Origin: Myxococcales bacterium
GTDB taxonomy: Bacteria > Myxococcota_A > Polyangia > Polyangiales > Polyangiaceae
Assembly (NCBI GenBank): GCA_016706225.1
Contig: JADJKB010000021.1
Location: 1,054,001-1,118,000 of the forward strand
Reading direction: 5' to 3'
DNA length: 64,000 nucleotides
Position numbers and translations under genes: made by a program. The number at the start of each line of letters is the position of its first letter. The stretch's first letter is position 1. Under the pieces are notes generated by a model that saw only the letters and a list, made by a program, of their open reading frames with translations, ran no database searches and was not told the DNA's origin. Below are positions 1-8,309 of the stretch, in pieces.

Positions 1-528
1 GTCCGGGCTCTGCACCAGCTGCCCTTCCCGAGTGATGCCGACGACGCTAGTGCCCGCCGCGCTGACTCTGGCGAGTTTGTCCACCGGAGCGCTGGTGCGG
101 ACGAAGGGACCAAGCGGCTCGCGGGCTTCGTAGCCGGTTCCGCTCTGCCCCACGTACAACCATCCGCCGTCTTCCAAGTGCAGGATCGCGATCAGCGGTT
201 CCGGCGCGAGCCGAGCGGCAGCGCGCACGAGGCCGGTCTTCTTCTCGAACTGCCAGCGCTCGCCTCGCTCGCCGGCGTACAGCAGCGTTCCGTCCGAAAG
301 CTCCACTCGGGCCAGGAGCGGCGCCTCGGTCCGCGGGTGATAAAGCCAGCTCGCCGGCGACGGGAAGGTCGTCTCACCGCGCGCGTTCTCGAGCAGCGAG
401 TCCCGCGGTCGCACCGGTCCGGCGTTGCGACTGCAAGCCACCAATGCCCCACCCACGATGCCCGCGGCGGTCACGAGAATTCCACACGCGCGGAGCGCGC
501 GACGAGCTGTGGGGGAGCGGGGTCTCAT
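1..528 (-). CDS. Partial secreted lipoprotein, C-terminus beyond left edge
   Basis: An open minus-strand frame runs from an ATG at 526-528 to the window edge without a stop. The N-terminus has an Arg-rich n-region, a hydrophobic segment (about residues 15-32) and a lipobox-like LVAC, so it is probably lipid-anchored outside the cytoplasmic membrane. The visible 176 residues contain short beta-type stretches such as LEDGGWLYVGQSG and GTLLYAGERGERWQFE, resembling a repeated-strand (beta-propeller-like) fold, but no family is recognised. It lies 14 bp downstream of the next minus-strand gene and probably belongs to the same operon as the two genes before it. Function unknown. Confidence 0.7.
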   Translation of the reverse strand, partial: MRPRSPTARRALRACGILVTAAGIVGGALVACSRNAGPVRPRDSLLENARGETTFPSPASWLYHPRTEAPLLARVELSDGTLLYAGERGERWQFEKKTGLVRAAARLAPEPLIAILHLEDGGWLYVGQSGTGYEAREPLGPFVRTSAPVDKLARVSAAGTSVVGITREGQLVQSPD

Positions 529-542
529 CCGGCGCAGGGATG

Positions 543-1013
543 TTACTCCGGATTGTGTCGAGCGGGGCCGCTCTGGCGGGCGGTAGAAAGAGGGCCGCGA
601 GCGTCACCCTGCCGGAGCCGGGCGTGCACGCGCGCTTCCAGCGCGTTCGCCGGGGCTTCTTCCGGATCGGCCGCGTGTCCCGAGGTCCGCTCGCGACCCT
701 GCTCGCGATGCAGGAGCAGGTGTGCGACCCGCGCCGCGAGCCGAGCGTCGCCGGAGTTTCCATCGAGCAAGAGCAGGTCACCGGCGGTGACGCCGGCGCC
801 CCCAGGAGAAAAACACGAGCCGAAGGTCCCGCGCTGCCGGCGCGCGAGCTCGGCTGCCTCGGGATCGTGCGCGAGCAGGTCGAGGATGCGCGCGGTGCGA
901 GCGTCGTCCGGTGCGTAGGCGGCGGGGCACGTCGGCGTTGCACGCCCACACGACAGGGCAACTACTAGAGTTGCCCAGCCCAGGGCGATGCACCTGCATG
1001 GTCTGGCGCTCAC
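543..1013 (-). CDS. Small secreted lipoprotein, unknown function
   Basis: This 156-residue protein starts with a signal peptide ending in a lipobox-like LSCG (Cys about residue 22), so export and lipidation are likely. The body is Ala/Arg-rich and mostly helical, with two further Cys residues (in PTCPAAY and GSCFSPG) that could pair. No known domain is recognised. The start codon overlaps the stop of the upstream gene by 4 nt (ATGA, 1010-1013), which points to translational coupling, and the next gene starts 14 bp downstream. Confidence 0.65.
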   Translation of the reverse strand: MSARPCRCIALGWATLVVALSCGRATPTCPAAYAPDDARTARILDLLAHDPEAAELARRQRGTFGSCFSPGGAGVTAGDLLLLDGNSGDARLAARVAHLLLHREQGRERTSGHAADPEEAPANALEARVHARLRQGDARGPLSTARQSGPARHNPE

Positions 1014-1702
1014 GTCGCACGCTGCCCGCGCTCACGCCGCCTCGCCGACCAAAGCGCCAGGGCCCCGATGCTGAACAGCGCCCCGGAGATCCCCGAAGCG
1101 GGCGAGCCTGCGCAGCCGGAGCCACACCCACTTGGGCGCGGCTGCATGCCCCCGTTCGGGGGCGGTTGTGCAAAACCATTCGAGGATGGCGGCGAGCCGC
1201 CATTCGGCTCGGGGCCCGGCGGAGGAGCCGTCGGCGTGACACACAGGGATCCGGGGCGACACTCACTCGGCGAAGCACAGGCCCGGCTCGCGCCGCAGAC
1301 GTTGACGGCGACCCAATCCGTGACCGGCTCGGGCAGCTGGGCGCATGGCTCACCGAGCACGCGGGGCACACCCAGCTCGGAGCCGCGGGGAACCTCGAGG
1401 GCTCCGCAAGTGGAGCTGCGCGTTCGCGGCTCGAAACACAGGGTCGCCGGTCGACACACCTTCCCGACGTGAGAACACTGCGCGTCTTCCGTGCACTGGT
1501 GCAGCACACACCTGCCGCCCACCACGCCGAACCAGCCGTTCGGGCAGTTCGTCGGGGCCACTTTCTCGCAGCGCGGACCGCCGTGATCCGTGACCCCCAC
1601 CGTGCCCGGCGGACACTGCTCAGGTGGGGGCGGCACCGCGTCGGCCGAGGCGGCCCGGGCAAACCAGACGACCAAGAGCGGTAGAGCGCGGAGCCACCTC
1701 AT
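1010..1702 (-). CDS. Secreted Cys-rich protein with MYXO-CTERM-like tail
   Basis: A 230-residue protein starting at MRWLRALPL; longer in-frame extensions lack signal-peptide character, so this ATG was chosen. An N-terminal signal peptide ends near AASADA. A Cys-rich central region (CPPGTVGV, CTEDAQCSHVGKVC, CASPSECRPGSLC) resembles small disulfide-bonded exodomains. A Pro/Gly-rich stretch follows, then a Cys pair (SGCGSGC), a hydrophobic segment and an Arg cluster (ARRRER) at the very C-terminus. That Cys-TM-Arg arrangement is the layout of MYXO-CTERM sorting signals, so surface sorting after proteolytic processing is inferred. First gene of a three-gene minus-strand operon. Confidence 0.75.
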   Translation of the reverse strand: MRWLRALPLLVVWFARAASADAVPPPPEQCPPGTVGVTDHGGPRCEKVAPTNCPNGWFGVVGGRCVLHQCTEDAQCSHVGKVCRPATLCFEPRTRSSTCGALEVPRGSELGVPRVLGEPCAQLPEPVTDWVAVNVCGASRACASPSECRPGSLCVTPTAPPPGPEPNGGSPPSSNGFAQPPPNGGMQPRPSGCGSGCAGSPASGISGALFSIGALALWSARRRERGQRAT

Positions 1703-1748
1703 CCGGGCGACTCTACGCGAAGCGCGGCGTGGGGCGGTAGAGCGACGC

Positions 1749-2192
1749 TCAGCCGACTGGGTAGCTCTCGAGCTTCGTACAGAGCCCGGGCCACTCCGCG
1801 CGCAGCGAGCCATCGGCCAGCGGGTAGAGCATGCCCTCTTCCTTCATGTTGTGCTGCTGGATCAGCATCAACAGAGTGTCGCCCTGGTCGAGCAGCGCCT
1901 CGAGCTGACCCGCCTGTGCCGCCTTGCCCATCGTATCGAGCAGCGACCGCATCTGGACGTGCTCACTCCGCATCACGCTGGTGGGACCGCGCCCCCCCAT
2001 GCCGGTGGCGCTCTCGAGGGCGGGGAACAACACTTCTTCTTCCATCGCGAAGTGGCGTCGCATCGCGGCGTCGAACTCGAGCCACAGGGCAAGGGCCGCG
2101 TCGGGCGAATCGGCCGCCTCGATTTCGGCCCACAGCTCGTCGCAGTGTCGGTGATCTCCGGTGAAAAAGGCCGCAGGGCTCTCGCTTTTCAT
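1749..2192 (-). CDS. Hemerythrin-like (HHE) domain protein
   Basis: A 147-residue cytoplasmic protein with spaced His/Glu ligands of a four-helix hemerythrin-like domain: DHRHCDELW near the start, HFAMEEEVLFPAL in the middle, SEHVQMRSLL, and QQHNMKEEGMLYPLAD near the end. Such domains bind a di-iron or other metal centre and handle O2, NO or iron. The start is uncertain: ATGs at 2213 and 2210 are also in frame, but those positions would place the 2191-2210 palindrome inside the gene. It is divergent from a TetR-type regulator fused to DUF2249 domains; DUF2249 and hemerythrin domains are often found together near nitrogen-oxide genes. Role in NO or oxygen stress is inferred. Confidence 0.85.
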   Translation of the reverse strand: MKSESPAAFFTGDHRHCDELWAEIEAADSPDAALALWLEFDAAMRRHFAMEEEVLFPALESATGMGGRGPTSVMRSEHVQMRSLLDTMGKAAQAGQLEALLDQGDTLLMLIQQHNMKEEGMLYPLADGSLRAEWPGLCTKLESYPVG

Positions 2193-2210
2193 GTTATCGG
2201 TCGATAACAT
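2191..2210. promoter_or_regulatory. Perfect palindrome, probable TetR operator
   Basis: ATGTTATCGGTCGATAACAT is a 9-bp inverted repeat with a 2-bp GT centre, located between the divergent hemerythrin and TetR-like genes and touching both start regions. TetR regulators usually bind such palindromes in their own divergent promoter, so autoregulation plus control of the hemerythrin gene is inferred. Confidence 0.6.
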
Positions 2211-2211
2211 C

Positions 2212-3309
2212 ATGTTTGGTTCGGGGCGAGTGAAATCCGACGTGCGGCGTCAGCAGATCGTGGCGGCGGCCCGGGCTCTGCTCGCCGATGTCCCCCTCGA
2301 CCAGCTGAGCACGAGGCAGATCGCCCGGGCCATCGGCATTTCCCAACCAGCGCTGTTTCGCCACTTCGGTTCGCGGGACGAGCTGCTGCTCGCCGCGATC
2401 GCCGCGACCCGCGCCGAGCTCGCTCAGGTTGCGGAAGGGATCCTCTCCAGGGGCGGCGGACCCTGCGACGAGCTCCGAGCGCTCGCCCGCGAGCTTGCGC
2501 GTTACATCGAAAAACATCCGGGGCTACCGCGTTTGATGTTTGCCAACATCGCGGCTGGCGATGGGCCGCTGCTCGGTGCGCTCGGACAGCTCCATTCGGC
2601 GCAGACCGCGCTGGTGACGGAGCTCGTGCGACAAGGGCAACACGAAGGCGTCTTCGAGCGGAGTGTGAATCCACTCGACGCCGCAACGCTGTTCGTCGGC
2701 ATCCTCCAAGGCCTCAGCCTGGCCCGGCGCCTGAATCCGAACAGCGAACCGATGGAGCTCGCCGCCGATCGCTTGTTCGACCTCTGGCTGCGCGGGCTCG
2801 GGGGCGCATCGAGTCCCGGCGTGCAAGCCGCCAGCGTGGACTCGCCCGCACTCACCGCGCGCGCCGAGGGGATGCTGGAGCTCGACGTGCGGCCGCTGCT
2901 CAGCCGCGGCACGGACCCACTCGAAACAGTGCTCACTGCACTGGCTGACGTGGGCGCGGGCGGTGTGTTGAAGCTGAGCGTGCCGTTTCGACCGGCTCCA
3001 CTCCTGGCCTTGCTGCAGCGGCGCGGTCACCGCGTGCGGGATGAACAGGTGGGACCCAAACACTGGACGGTCGAGGTGCTCCACGCCGGCACGCCCGATC
3101 CGGAAGACCTGCGCGATCTCGAGCCGCCGGCACCGCTCGAACGCGTGCTCGACGCCGTGAAGTCCCTGCCGAAGGGAGCCGCATACCTGGCGCGGTTGCC
3201 GCGTCGTCCGCGCCTGTTGTTCCCCCACCTGGAAGCCCACGCGGTGAGCTGGTTGGTCGCCGACGAGGCCGACGGGAGCGCGCTCTTGAGGGTGTTCCGA
3301 CCCCTATGA
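2212..3309 (+). CDS. TetR-family regulator fused to two DUF2249 domains
   Basis: A 365-residue protein. Residues about 8-60 form a TetR DNA-binding domain (RQQIVAAARALLADVPLDQL, then ISQPALFRHFGSRDELL), followed by a TetR-type helical ligand domain to about residue 200. Unusually, two DUF2249 (TusA/SirA-like fold) units follow: ELDVRPLLSRGTDPLETVLTAL with LLALLQRRGH, and DLEPPAPLERVLDAVKSLP with LLFPHLEAHAVSWLV. DUF2249 is known near hemerythrins and denitrification genes; its ligand is not established. Start chosen at ATG 2212; GTG at 2230 is an alternative that would leave the palindrome fully upstream. The stop overlaps the next start by 4 nt (ATGA), so regulator and membrane protein are probably co-transcribed. 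Confidence 0.85.
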   Translation: MFGSGRVKSDVRRQQIVAAARALLADVPLDQLSTRQIARAIGISQPALFRHFGSRDELLLAAIAATRAELAQVAEGILSRGGGPCDELRALARELARYIEKHPGLPRLMFANIAAGDGPLLGALGQLHSAQTALVTELVRQGQHEGVFERSVNPLDAATLFVGILQGLSLARRLNPNSEPMELAADRLFDLWLRGLGGASSPGVQAASVDSPALTARAEGMLELDVRPLLSRGTDPLETVLTALADVGAGGVLKLSVPFRPAPLLALLQRRGHRVRDEQVGPKHWTVEVLHAGTPDPEDLRDLEPPAPLERVLDAVKSLPKGAAYLARLPRRPRLLFPHLEAHAVSWLVADEADGSALLRVFRPL

Positions 3310-4574
3310 GCCAGGGCATGAGCACGTCTGGGCTGCGCCTCGAGCAAGCCCCTCCACTCTCGGTCCCGATCAGCTTCTTCCTGACCGCGCCGCTAGCGCT
3401 GATGACGGCCGGCGCGCTCCTCGCTCATGGCGGCGCAAGTGTCGTCGCGACGCGCTTCGCCGGGCCCACCGCCGCACTCGTGCACCTCGGCACGTTGGGT
3501 TTCTTCGCCAGCGTGATGCTGGGCGCGCTGTATCAGATGATCCCCGTCGTGGCCGGAGCACCCGTACCGGCAGTGCGCTCCGCACACGTCGTGCACGCGG
3601 CGCTCGTCGCGGGGCTCGCCGCGCTGGTGTGGGGGTTTCACGCCAGCGAGCGGCCCGCGCTCGTGCACGGCGCCGGTGTGGTCGCCGGCGCACTCACGCT
3701 GTTCCTGCTGACCGCCGCGGTCGCGCTGGTGCGCGCACCGGCGCGAACCATGACGGTGACCGGCATGCGCCTCGCTGCTCTGGGTTTTGCCGCCGCGATC
3801 ACGCTCGGCCTATTGTTGAGTCTGGCGCGCGGCTCCGGCAGGCCGTCACCGCACTACACGGCCTGGTTCGCCGCCCACGTCAGCATCGGGCTGCTGGTCT
3901 GGATCGGCGGGCTCATCACGTCGGTGAGCTTCCAGGTCGTGCCGATGTTCTATCTGACCCCGCCGCTCCCCAAGTGGGGCGAACGGACCCTCATCGGCGC
4001 GATCAGCGCGAGTCTGATCGGTCTCGTCTTCGGAGCGCTCTTCGGCCTGGACCCGCGCCTCATCTCCCTCGGCGCGGCTCCGGCGGCTCTCGCCGTGTAC
4101 GTGTTGCATCCGGTGCTCGTGCTCCGCGCCATCGCGCGTCGGCGTCGACGGCGCGCGGATCCGAGCCTGGTGTTCTGGCGCGCAGGCCTGGCGGTCGGGT
4201 CATTGGTCCTGCCGGCGGGGGTTGCCGCGGCCTACGCGTCCGACGCGCGTTACCCGGTGCTGCTTGGCTGGCTCGCGTTGTTCGGGTGGGGCGGCCTGAT
4301 CGTTCACGGCATGTTGACGCGCATCGTGCCCTTCATGGTCTGGTTTCACCGCTTCTCCCAGCAGGTGGGGCAGAGGCCCGTGACTCCGATGCGGCAGCTG
4401 TGGCCCGACCGGTCTGCGCGGGTGGGCCTCTACCTCCACCTCGCGACGCTGATGCTCGGGGTGAGCGCCGCCTTCACTGGATCCAACACGCTCGGGCGGG
4501 CCACCGGCATCGGACTGATGCTTGTGGGCGCCTCGATCGTCACGTCCATCGTGCGAGTTCTGCGGGCGGCGTGA
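3306..4574 (+). CDS. Polytopic membrane protein, heme-copper-oxidase-like/NnrS-like
   Basis: A 422-residue protein with about 12 hydrophobic segments across its whole length. Conserved-looking His residues sit in or near membrane segments (LVHLGTLGFFASVMLGALYQ, SPHYTAWFAAHVSIG, VHGML, WFHRF, LYLHLAT), the pattern expected for heme or copper ligation in subunit-I-like proteins. The LGTLGF...GALYQMIP stretch recalls cbb3-oxidase-like or NnrS-like membrane proteins, but the match is by eye and the exact family is uncertain. Start ATG overlaps the TetR-DUF2249 stop by 4 nt. Context with hemerythrin and DUF2249 suggests a role in NO or oxygen handling in the inner membrane. Confidence 0.75.
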   Translation: MSQGMSTSGLRLEQAPPLSVPISFFLTAPLALMTAGALLAHGGASVVATRFAGPTAALVHLGTLGFFASVMLGALYQMIPVVAGAPVPAVRSAHVVHAALVAGLAALVWGFHASERPALVHGAGVVAGALTLFLLTAAVALVRAPARTMTVTGMRLAALGFAAAITLGLLLSLARGSGRPSPHYTAWFAAHVSIGLLVWIGGLITSVSFQVVPMFYLTPPLPKWGERTLIGAISASLIGLVFGALFGLDPRLISLGAAPAALAVYVLHPVLVLRAIARRRRRRADPSLVFWRAGLAVGSLVLPAGVAAAYASDARYPVLLGWLALFGWGGLIVHGMLTRIVPFMVWFHRFSQQVGQRPVTPMRQLWPDRSARVGLYLHLATLMLGVSAAFTGSNTLGRATGIGLMLVGASIVTSIVRVLRAA

Positions 4575-4601
4575 GCTGGTCAGCAGCGCCCGACGGAGTG
4601 C

Positions 4602-5651
4602 TCACTTGTACCAGCTGCACTTGCCGCTGACGCAGCCACAGCCAGCGACGCTGGTCGGCGCGGTGCACTCACAGGTGCTGATCCCGCCGCCGAAGGCCGG
4701 GTTGTAGCAGAGCTCCCCGCCACAACCACCGGAGGTGCAGTCCGCATCGGTCGAGCAAGTTTCATCGCTGCTCTTTGCGCAGCCACCGCTCACCGGCGTG
4801 CGCGCGGCACAGGCTGCTGCAAAGTCGGAGCAGCAATCGCCGAAGCCCTGGCACAGGCTGTCGCAGTAACAGCTCTTGTCGGCAGCAACGCCGCCGCAGT
4901 GATCGACGCAGCTATTCTCGGGCGGAGCCGGCGGAGCGTCGACACAGATGCCGCCGCAATCGGCGCCACCGTTCTTCGGATCACAGCCGTCGTTGGGATC
5001 GTCGACACAGGTCTTACCCGCGGGACACTGGATGTTGGCAAAGCCCCCGCAGAACTCCTTCGCCGGGGGCGGCGGAGCGTCCACGCAGATGCCGCCGCAA
5101 TCAGCGCCACCGTTGTTCGGGTCACAGTCGTCGTCGGGATTGTCGACGCAGGTCTTGCCTTCGGGGCACAGGAAGTTCGCGATGCCACCGCAGAACTGAC
5201 CCGCCGGCGGACAGCTCGCGATTTCCCAACCGCACGTGCCGTCGGCGTTCTTCAGACATTTGCCGGTCGGGCCCGACGTGTGAACCCCGTCGGAGCACAA
5301 CTTGATCGGCATGCCCAGTGCGGGGCCGCAGGCACCCGCGGCGCACTCACCGCCGACGGGGATGACGTTGCACACCGCATCGACGTCGGCGCAGCAGTCG
5401 CCGTACTGAGCGCACGCGGCGTCGCACCAGCACGCGCCCTTGAACGATTTGCCACCGCAGAACTTCGCGCCGCTCTTGGTCTGGCACGAGCCGGGCAGCT
5501 TGCTCTTGGTGAGTCGCAGCTCACGACGCTCCGTCTGACCGACACCCTCGTCCGGAGCGCCTGGGCCTTCGTTGGCCACCGAGCAGCCGGCAAGCCAGAG
5601 GAAGCCCAACCCCAGTCCGAATCCGACGATCTTGCTCGAGCGCGTGGCCAT
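4602..5651 (-). CDS. Cys-rich lipoprotein with two somatomedin-B-like domains
   Basis: A 349-residue exported lipoprotein: the signal peptide ends with the lipobox LAGC (Cys23). Residues about 55-95 and 270-305 carry the spacing of somatomedin-B-like domains (CWCDAACAQYGDCCADVDAVC; CYCDSLCQGFGDCCSDFAAAC), an eight-Cys fold better known from animal extracellular proteins. Between them lies a duplicated module with FCGG, CPxGKTCVDxPxDxCDP and NNGGADCGGICVDAP, almost identical in the two copies, so a recent internal duplication is likely. A Shine-Dalgarno-like AGGTAGG precedes the ATG. Function is unknown; extracellular binding or adhesion is only a guess from the domain type. Confidence 0.85.
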   Translation of the reverse strand: MATRSSKIVGFGLGLGFLWLAGCSVANEGPGAPDEGVGQTERRELRLTKSKLPGSCQTKSGAKFCGGKSFKGACWCDAACAQYGDCCADVDAVCNVIPVGGECAAGACGPALGMPIKLCSDGVHTSGPTGKCLKNADGTCGWEIASCPPAGQFCGGIANFLCPEGKTCVDNPDDDCDPNNGGADCGGICVDAPPPPAKEFCGGFANIQCPAGKTCVDDPNDGCDPKNGGADCGGICVDAPPAPPENSCVDHCGGVAADKSCYCDSLCQGFGDCCSDFAAACAARTPVSGGCAKSSDETCSTDADCTSGGCGGELCYNPAFGGGISTCECTAPTSVAGCGCVSGKCSWYK

Positions 5652-5774
5652 GACCTACCTCGTCGCCCCTGTGGGCAGATGTATTCCAGACGGGCCCGAT
5701 GTACTCCAATCCGCTGGCAGGTCAAGGCGTCGAGGCGCAGCGCGTCAACTCGCTGTAAAAACTAAGTAAAACTC

Positions 5775-7142
5775 TCACGCACCCGGCCAGCCTCCGGCTG
5801 CCACATCGATCGGATGGGCGCCGATCGCCCGCGCAGCCTGCGCAAGCTCCACTATCGCGGCTCCCAAGCCCGACGCGTCGCGGCTCTTCAGCAGCCGCGC
5901 CGCCCGCCCTCGCTCCGTCAGCGCCACGAACCCTGCTCGAGCGACCTCGAGCGCGAATCCGTGCACTGCCAGCCCGCTGCGCGCCCGCGCCACGAGAGGT
6001 TCGGTGCGGGCCGGCTCGGGCAACCACGCGCTCAGCCGCACGCTGACAAAATCGGGGTAGTCCTCGCTCGCGCCCACGGGGTTGGCCACAACGAGCACCG
6101 GGTACCCGAGCACCTCGCCGGCAAACCCGGAGTAATAGGGGCCCCGAAACAGCTCGACCAGCGGCACCGGCCCAGCCCAGTGACGATCGAGCCAGGCGTT
6201 GACCGCCCAGGGATCCGACAACGGATGCCCGCGGAGCTCGCGCGCCAGCGTCCCCATCCAGCGCTCGAGCCGTTCTCGACGAGACCGGCGGTACACGTAC
6301 ACCAGTCCAAGCAAGCCAACGTTTCCGAGCGCAAGCACCCACAGCAGCAAGATGCCGTAGAGCTGGTCCGGTTTCTCCTGCCCCATCAGATACGACGCGC
6401 TGAACCCGATCGCGCCCAGCAAGGTCATCGGCAAGAAAGAGCCGAGGACGATGTAGGGCGTCCCGTTCGCGGCGCTCGACGATGAAAGCGTGAGCATGCC
6501 GCGACGCTCCGCCCGCGAGCGCTCGATCTCCGCGCGGACCGCCGCCCTGTCGGCTTCGATGCGGCCGTGCTGCCTGGCCGTCGAACCCGGCATCAGCGCG
6601 GCCCCACAGAACCGGCAGTGCTCCAGCACCTCGCCCGGGTGATGTCCTTGGGGAGCACCACACTTCGGGCAGACGACGGCAGCGCTGGTCAATGCCGTGC
6701 TGGCCGCGCGGGCTCGGCGCCCACGGTAGTACCAGAAGAGGTATCCGCCGATGCCGAGCACGAACGCACCCATGGTCGCGAAGGGCATGAGCTCTGCGGA
6801 AGCCCGGCTGGACAAACCGAGGGATTGCAGCAGAAAAACCGTGCCGCCCACCAGCAGCACCAGCCCCAGCCACACACCCACGGCCACGAGCGGATGGTTC
6901 TTCTTGCGCGCGTCCTCTCCACCGTACCAGCGGTTCCAGCTCTCGGCGTGGCGCAGGTTTTCGCTCGCCTGCTCGAGTCGACCGTGCACCTCCGCGCGGT
7001 AACGCCCGAGCTCCTCCAGCGCATCACGCCCGAGCTCGATCTGCCCGGCGCAGTACGGACACGTCACCGATCGCGCCAGCGCCGCCATCGGTACGGCTCC
7101 GCCGCAGCGCGGACAGCTCAGCGAGTTGGCGCTCGTGGACAT
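5775..7142 (-). CDS. Membrane protein with two zinc ribbons and four TM segments
   Basis: A 455-residue protein starting at MSTSANSLSCPRCG; a longer start would overlap the upstream gene. Residues 9-35 form a CxxC...CxxC zinc ribbon (CPRCG, CPYC). Two membrane segments follow (about 90-140), then a second zinc ribbon (CPKCGAPQG, CRFCG), a charged helix, two more membrane segments, and a C-terminal globular region of about 170 residues (LVELFRGPYYSGF, FALEVARAGFVALTERG). The family is not recognised. It begins 8 bp after the metallophosphoesterase stop, so the two are probably co-transcribed. Confidence 0.8.
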   Translation of the reverse strand: MSTSANSLSCPRCGGAVPMAALARSVTCPYCAGQIELGRDALEELGRYRAEVHGRLEQASENLRHAESWNRWYGGEDARKKNHPLVAVGVWLGLVLLVGGTVFLLQSLGLSSRASAELMPFATMGAFVLGIGGYLFWYYRGRRARAASTALTSAAVVCPKCGAPQGHHPGEVLEHCRFCGAALMPGSTARQHGRIEADRAAVRAEIERSRAERRGMLTLSSSSAANGTPYIVLGSFLPMTLLGAIGFSASYLMGQEKPDQLYGILLLWVLALGNVGLLGLVYVYRRSRRERLERWMGTLARELRGHPLSDPWAVNAWLDRHWAGPVPLVELFRGPYYSGFAGEVLGYPVLVVANPVGASEDYPDFVSVRLSAWLPEPARTEPLVARARSGLAVHGFALEVARAGFVALTERGRAARLLKSRDASGLGAAIVELAQAARAIGAHPIDVAAGGWPGA

Positions 7143-7149
7143 GACGAGG

Positions 7150-8277
7150 TCAGCTCGCCCCGCGCTCGTTGCCCGAGGTCCTGAGCACCAAGACGGCGAT
7201 CTCCGGCGCCACACCGATCCGCACTGGCGGCCCCGTCGTTCCGAGCCCTGCGTTCACGTAGAGCGCGCTCTCACCGCGACGCTCGAGTCCCCGCGACGGC
7301 TGCCCCACCGCGCGTGCCAGGTTCCAGCGGTCTGCGAGAAACGGCACGCCAAACTGGCCGCCGTGGGTGTGACCGCTCAGGGTGAGCTCGACTCCCCGCT
7401 CAGCCGCTTCCCGGAAGAAGCTCGGGTAGTGCGCGAGCAGGATCGTCGGCACGTTCGCCGGTCGATCGGCCAGCGTACGCTCGATGTCATCGTTCCCGGA
7501 GAACGCATCGTCGACGCCGGCCAATGTGAACGCACCACCGCCGCGCGTGATGTTCACGTGTTCGTTCTTGAGCACACGGGGCCCCCGCTCGACGATGGCC
7601 CGGGTCAGCGCGTCGTTGTTCCATTGGTCGTGATTGCCCATGACCACGAACACGCCGTCTCTCGCCCGAAGCGACCCGAGCACGTCCGCGACGTCCTCGT
7701 AGTAGTCCGTACCGCTGGTGACGAGATCGCCCGTCACCACCAGCAAATCCGGCCGGAGCTCGTTTGCCATCCGGGTCCACTCGAGGCCGCGCGCCTTGTC
7801 GTCGTAACTCCCGATGTGCAGGTCCGAGAGCTGAACCACGCGATAACCGTCGAGCTCCGGGTGCAGTCCCGCGAGCTCCACCTCGACCTCGTGGGTGACC
7901 ACTCGCCGGCGGCGCACCCACGCTCCCCAACCCGTGAGCCCGAGCCCCGCCGCGAAGGCGGCGAAGGCGGCTTCCCTCAGCTGAAGAGCACCGTCACCGG
8001 CCAGCGCCGCCGGTGCACAACCGGTGAGCGAAGATCCTCCGACGAGGAGCGCGCCGAACGCAAACAGCGGGAGCGCCATGAACCCCGCGCCGAAATGCAC
8101 GAACATCGGCACGTCCACGAGGCGCGTCACCCAGCGCGAGCGCCTGGGGTCGGAGAAGATCTTCTGAACGCGCCGCGCGGTCAGCGCCCAGAACGTGAAC
8201 GTCACGACGAGCGCCAACCACCAGGGCAGGAGCAAAGACCAAGCGACCGCCGGCGCAATGTGCGAGGCGGCGGTCAC
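7150..8277 (-). CDS. Membrane-anchored metallophosphoesterase (YkuE/YaeI-like)
   Basis: A 375-residue protein with GTG start. Three or four hydrophobic segments occupy the first 125 residues. From about residue 140 it carries the calcineurin-like phosphoesterase motif set: QLSDLHIG, VTGDLV, VMGNHDQW, LLAHYP and LSGHTHGGQFG, with all expected Asp, Asn and His metal ligands. Homologues such as YkuE and YaeI hydrolyse phosphate esters on the outer face of the cytoplasmic membrane; the substrate here cannot be read from sequence. It follows trxA by 32 bp on the same strand. Confidence 0.92.
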   Translation of the reverse strand: MTAASHIAPAVAWSLLLPWWLALVVTFTFWALTARRVQKIFSDPRRSRWVTRLVDVPMFVHFGAGFMALPLFAFGALLVGGSSLTGCAPAALAGDGALQLREAAFAAFAAGLGLTGWGAWVRRRRVVTHEVEVELAGLHPELDGYRVVQLSDLHIGSYDDKARGLEWTRMANELRPDLLVVTGDLVTSGTDYYEDVADVLGSLRARDGVFVVMGNHDQWNNDALTRAIVERGPRVLKNEHVNITRGGGAFTLAGVDDAFSGNDDIERTLADRPANVPTILLAHYPSFFREAAERGVELTLSGHTHGGQFGVPFLADRWNLARAVGQPSRGLERRGESALYVNAGLGTTGPPVRIGVAPEIAVLVLRTSGNERGAS

Positions 8278-8309
8278 GAGGTGGGCGACGACCAGAAATC
8301 GACGCCGGT

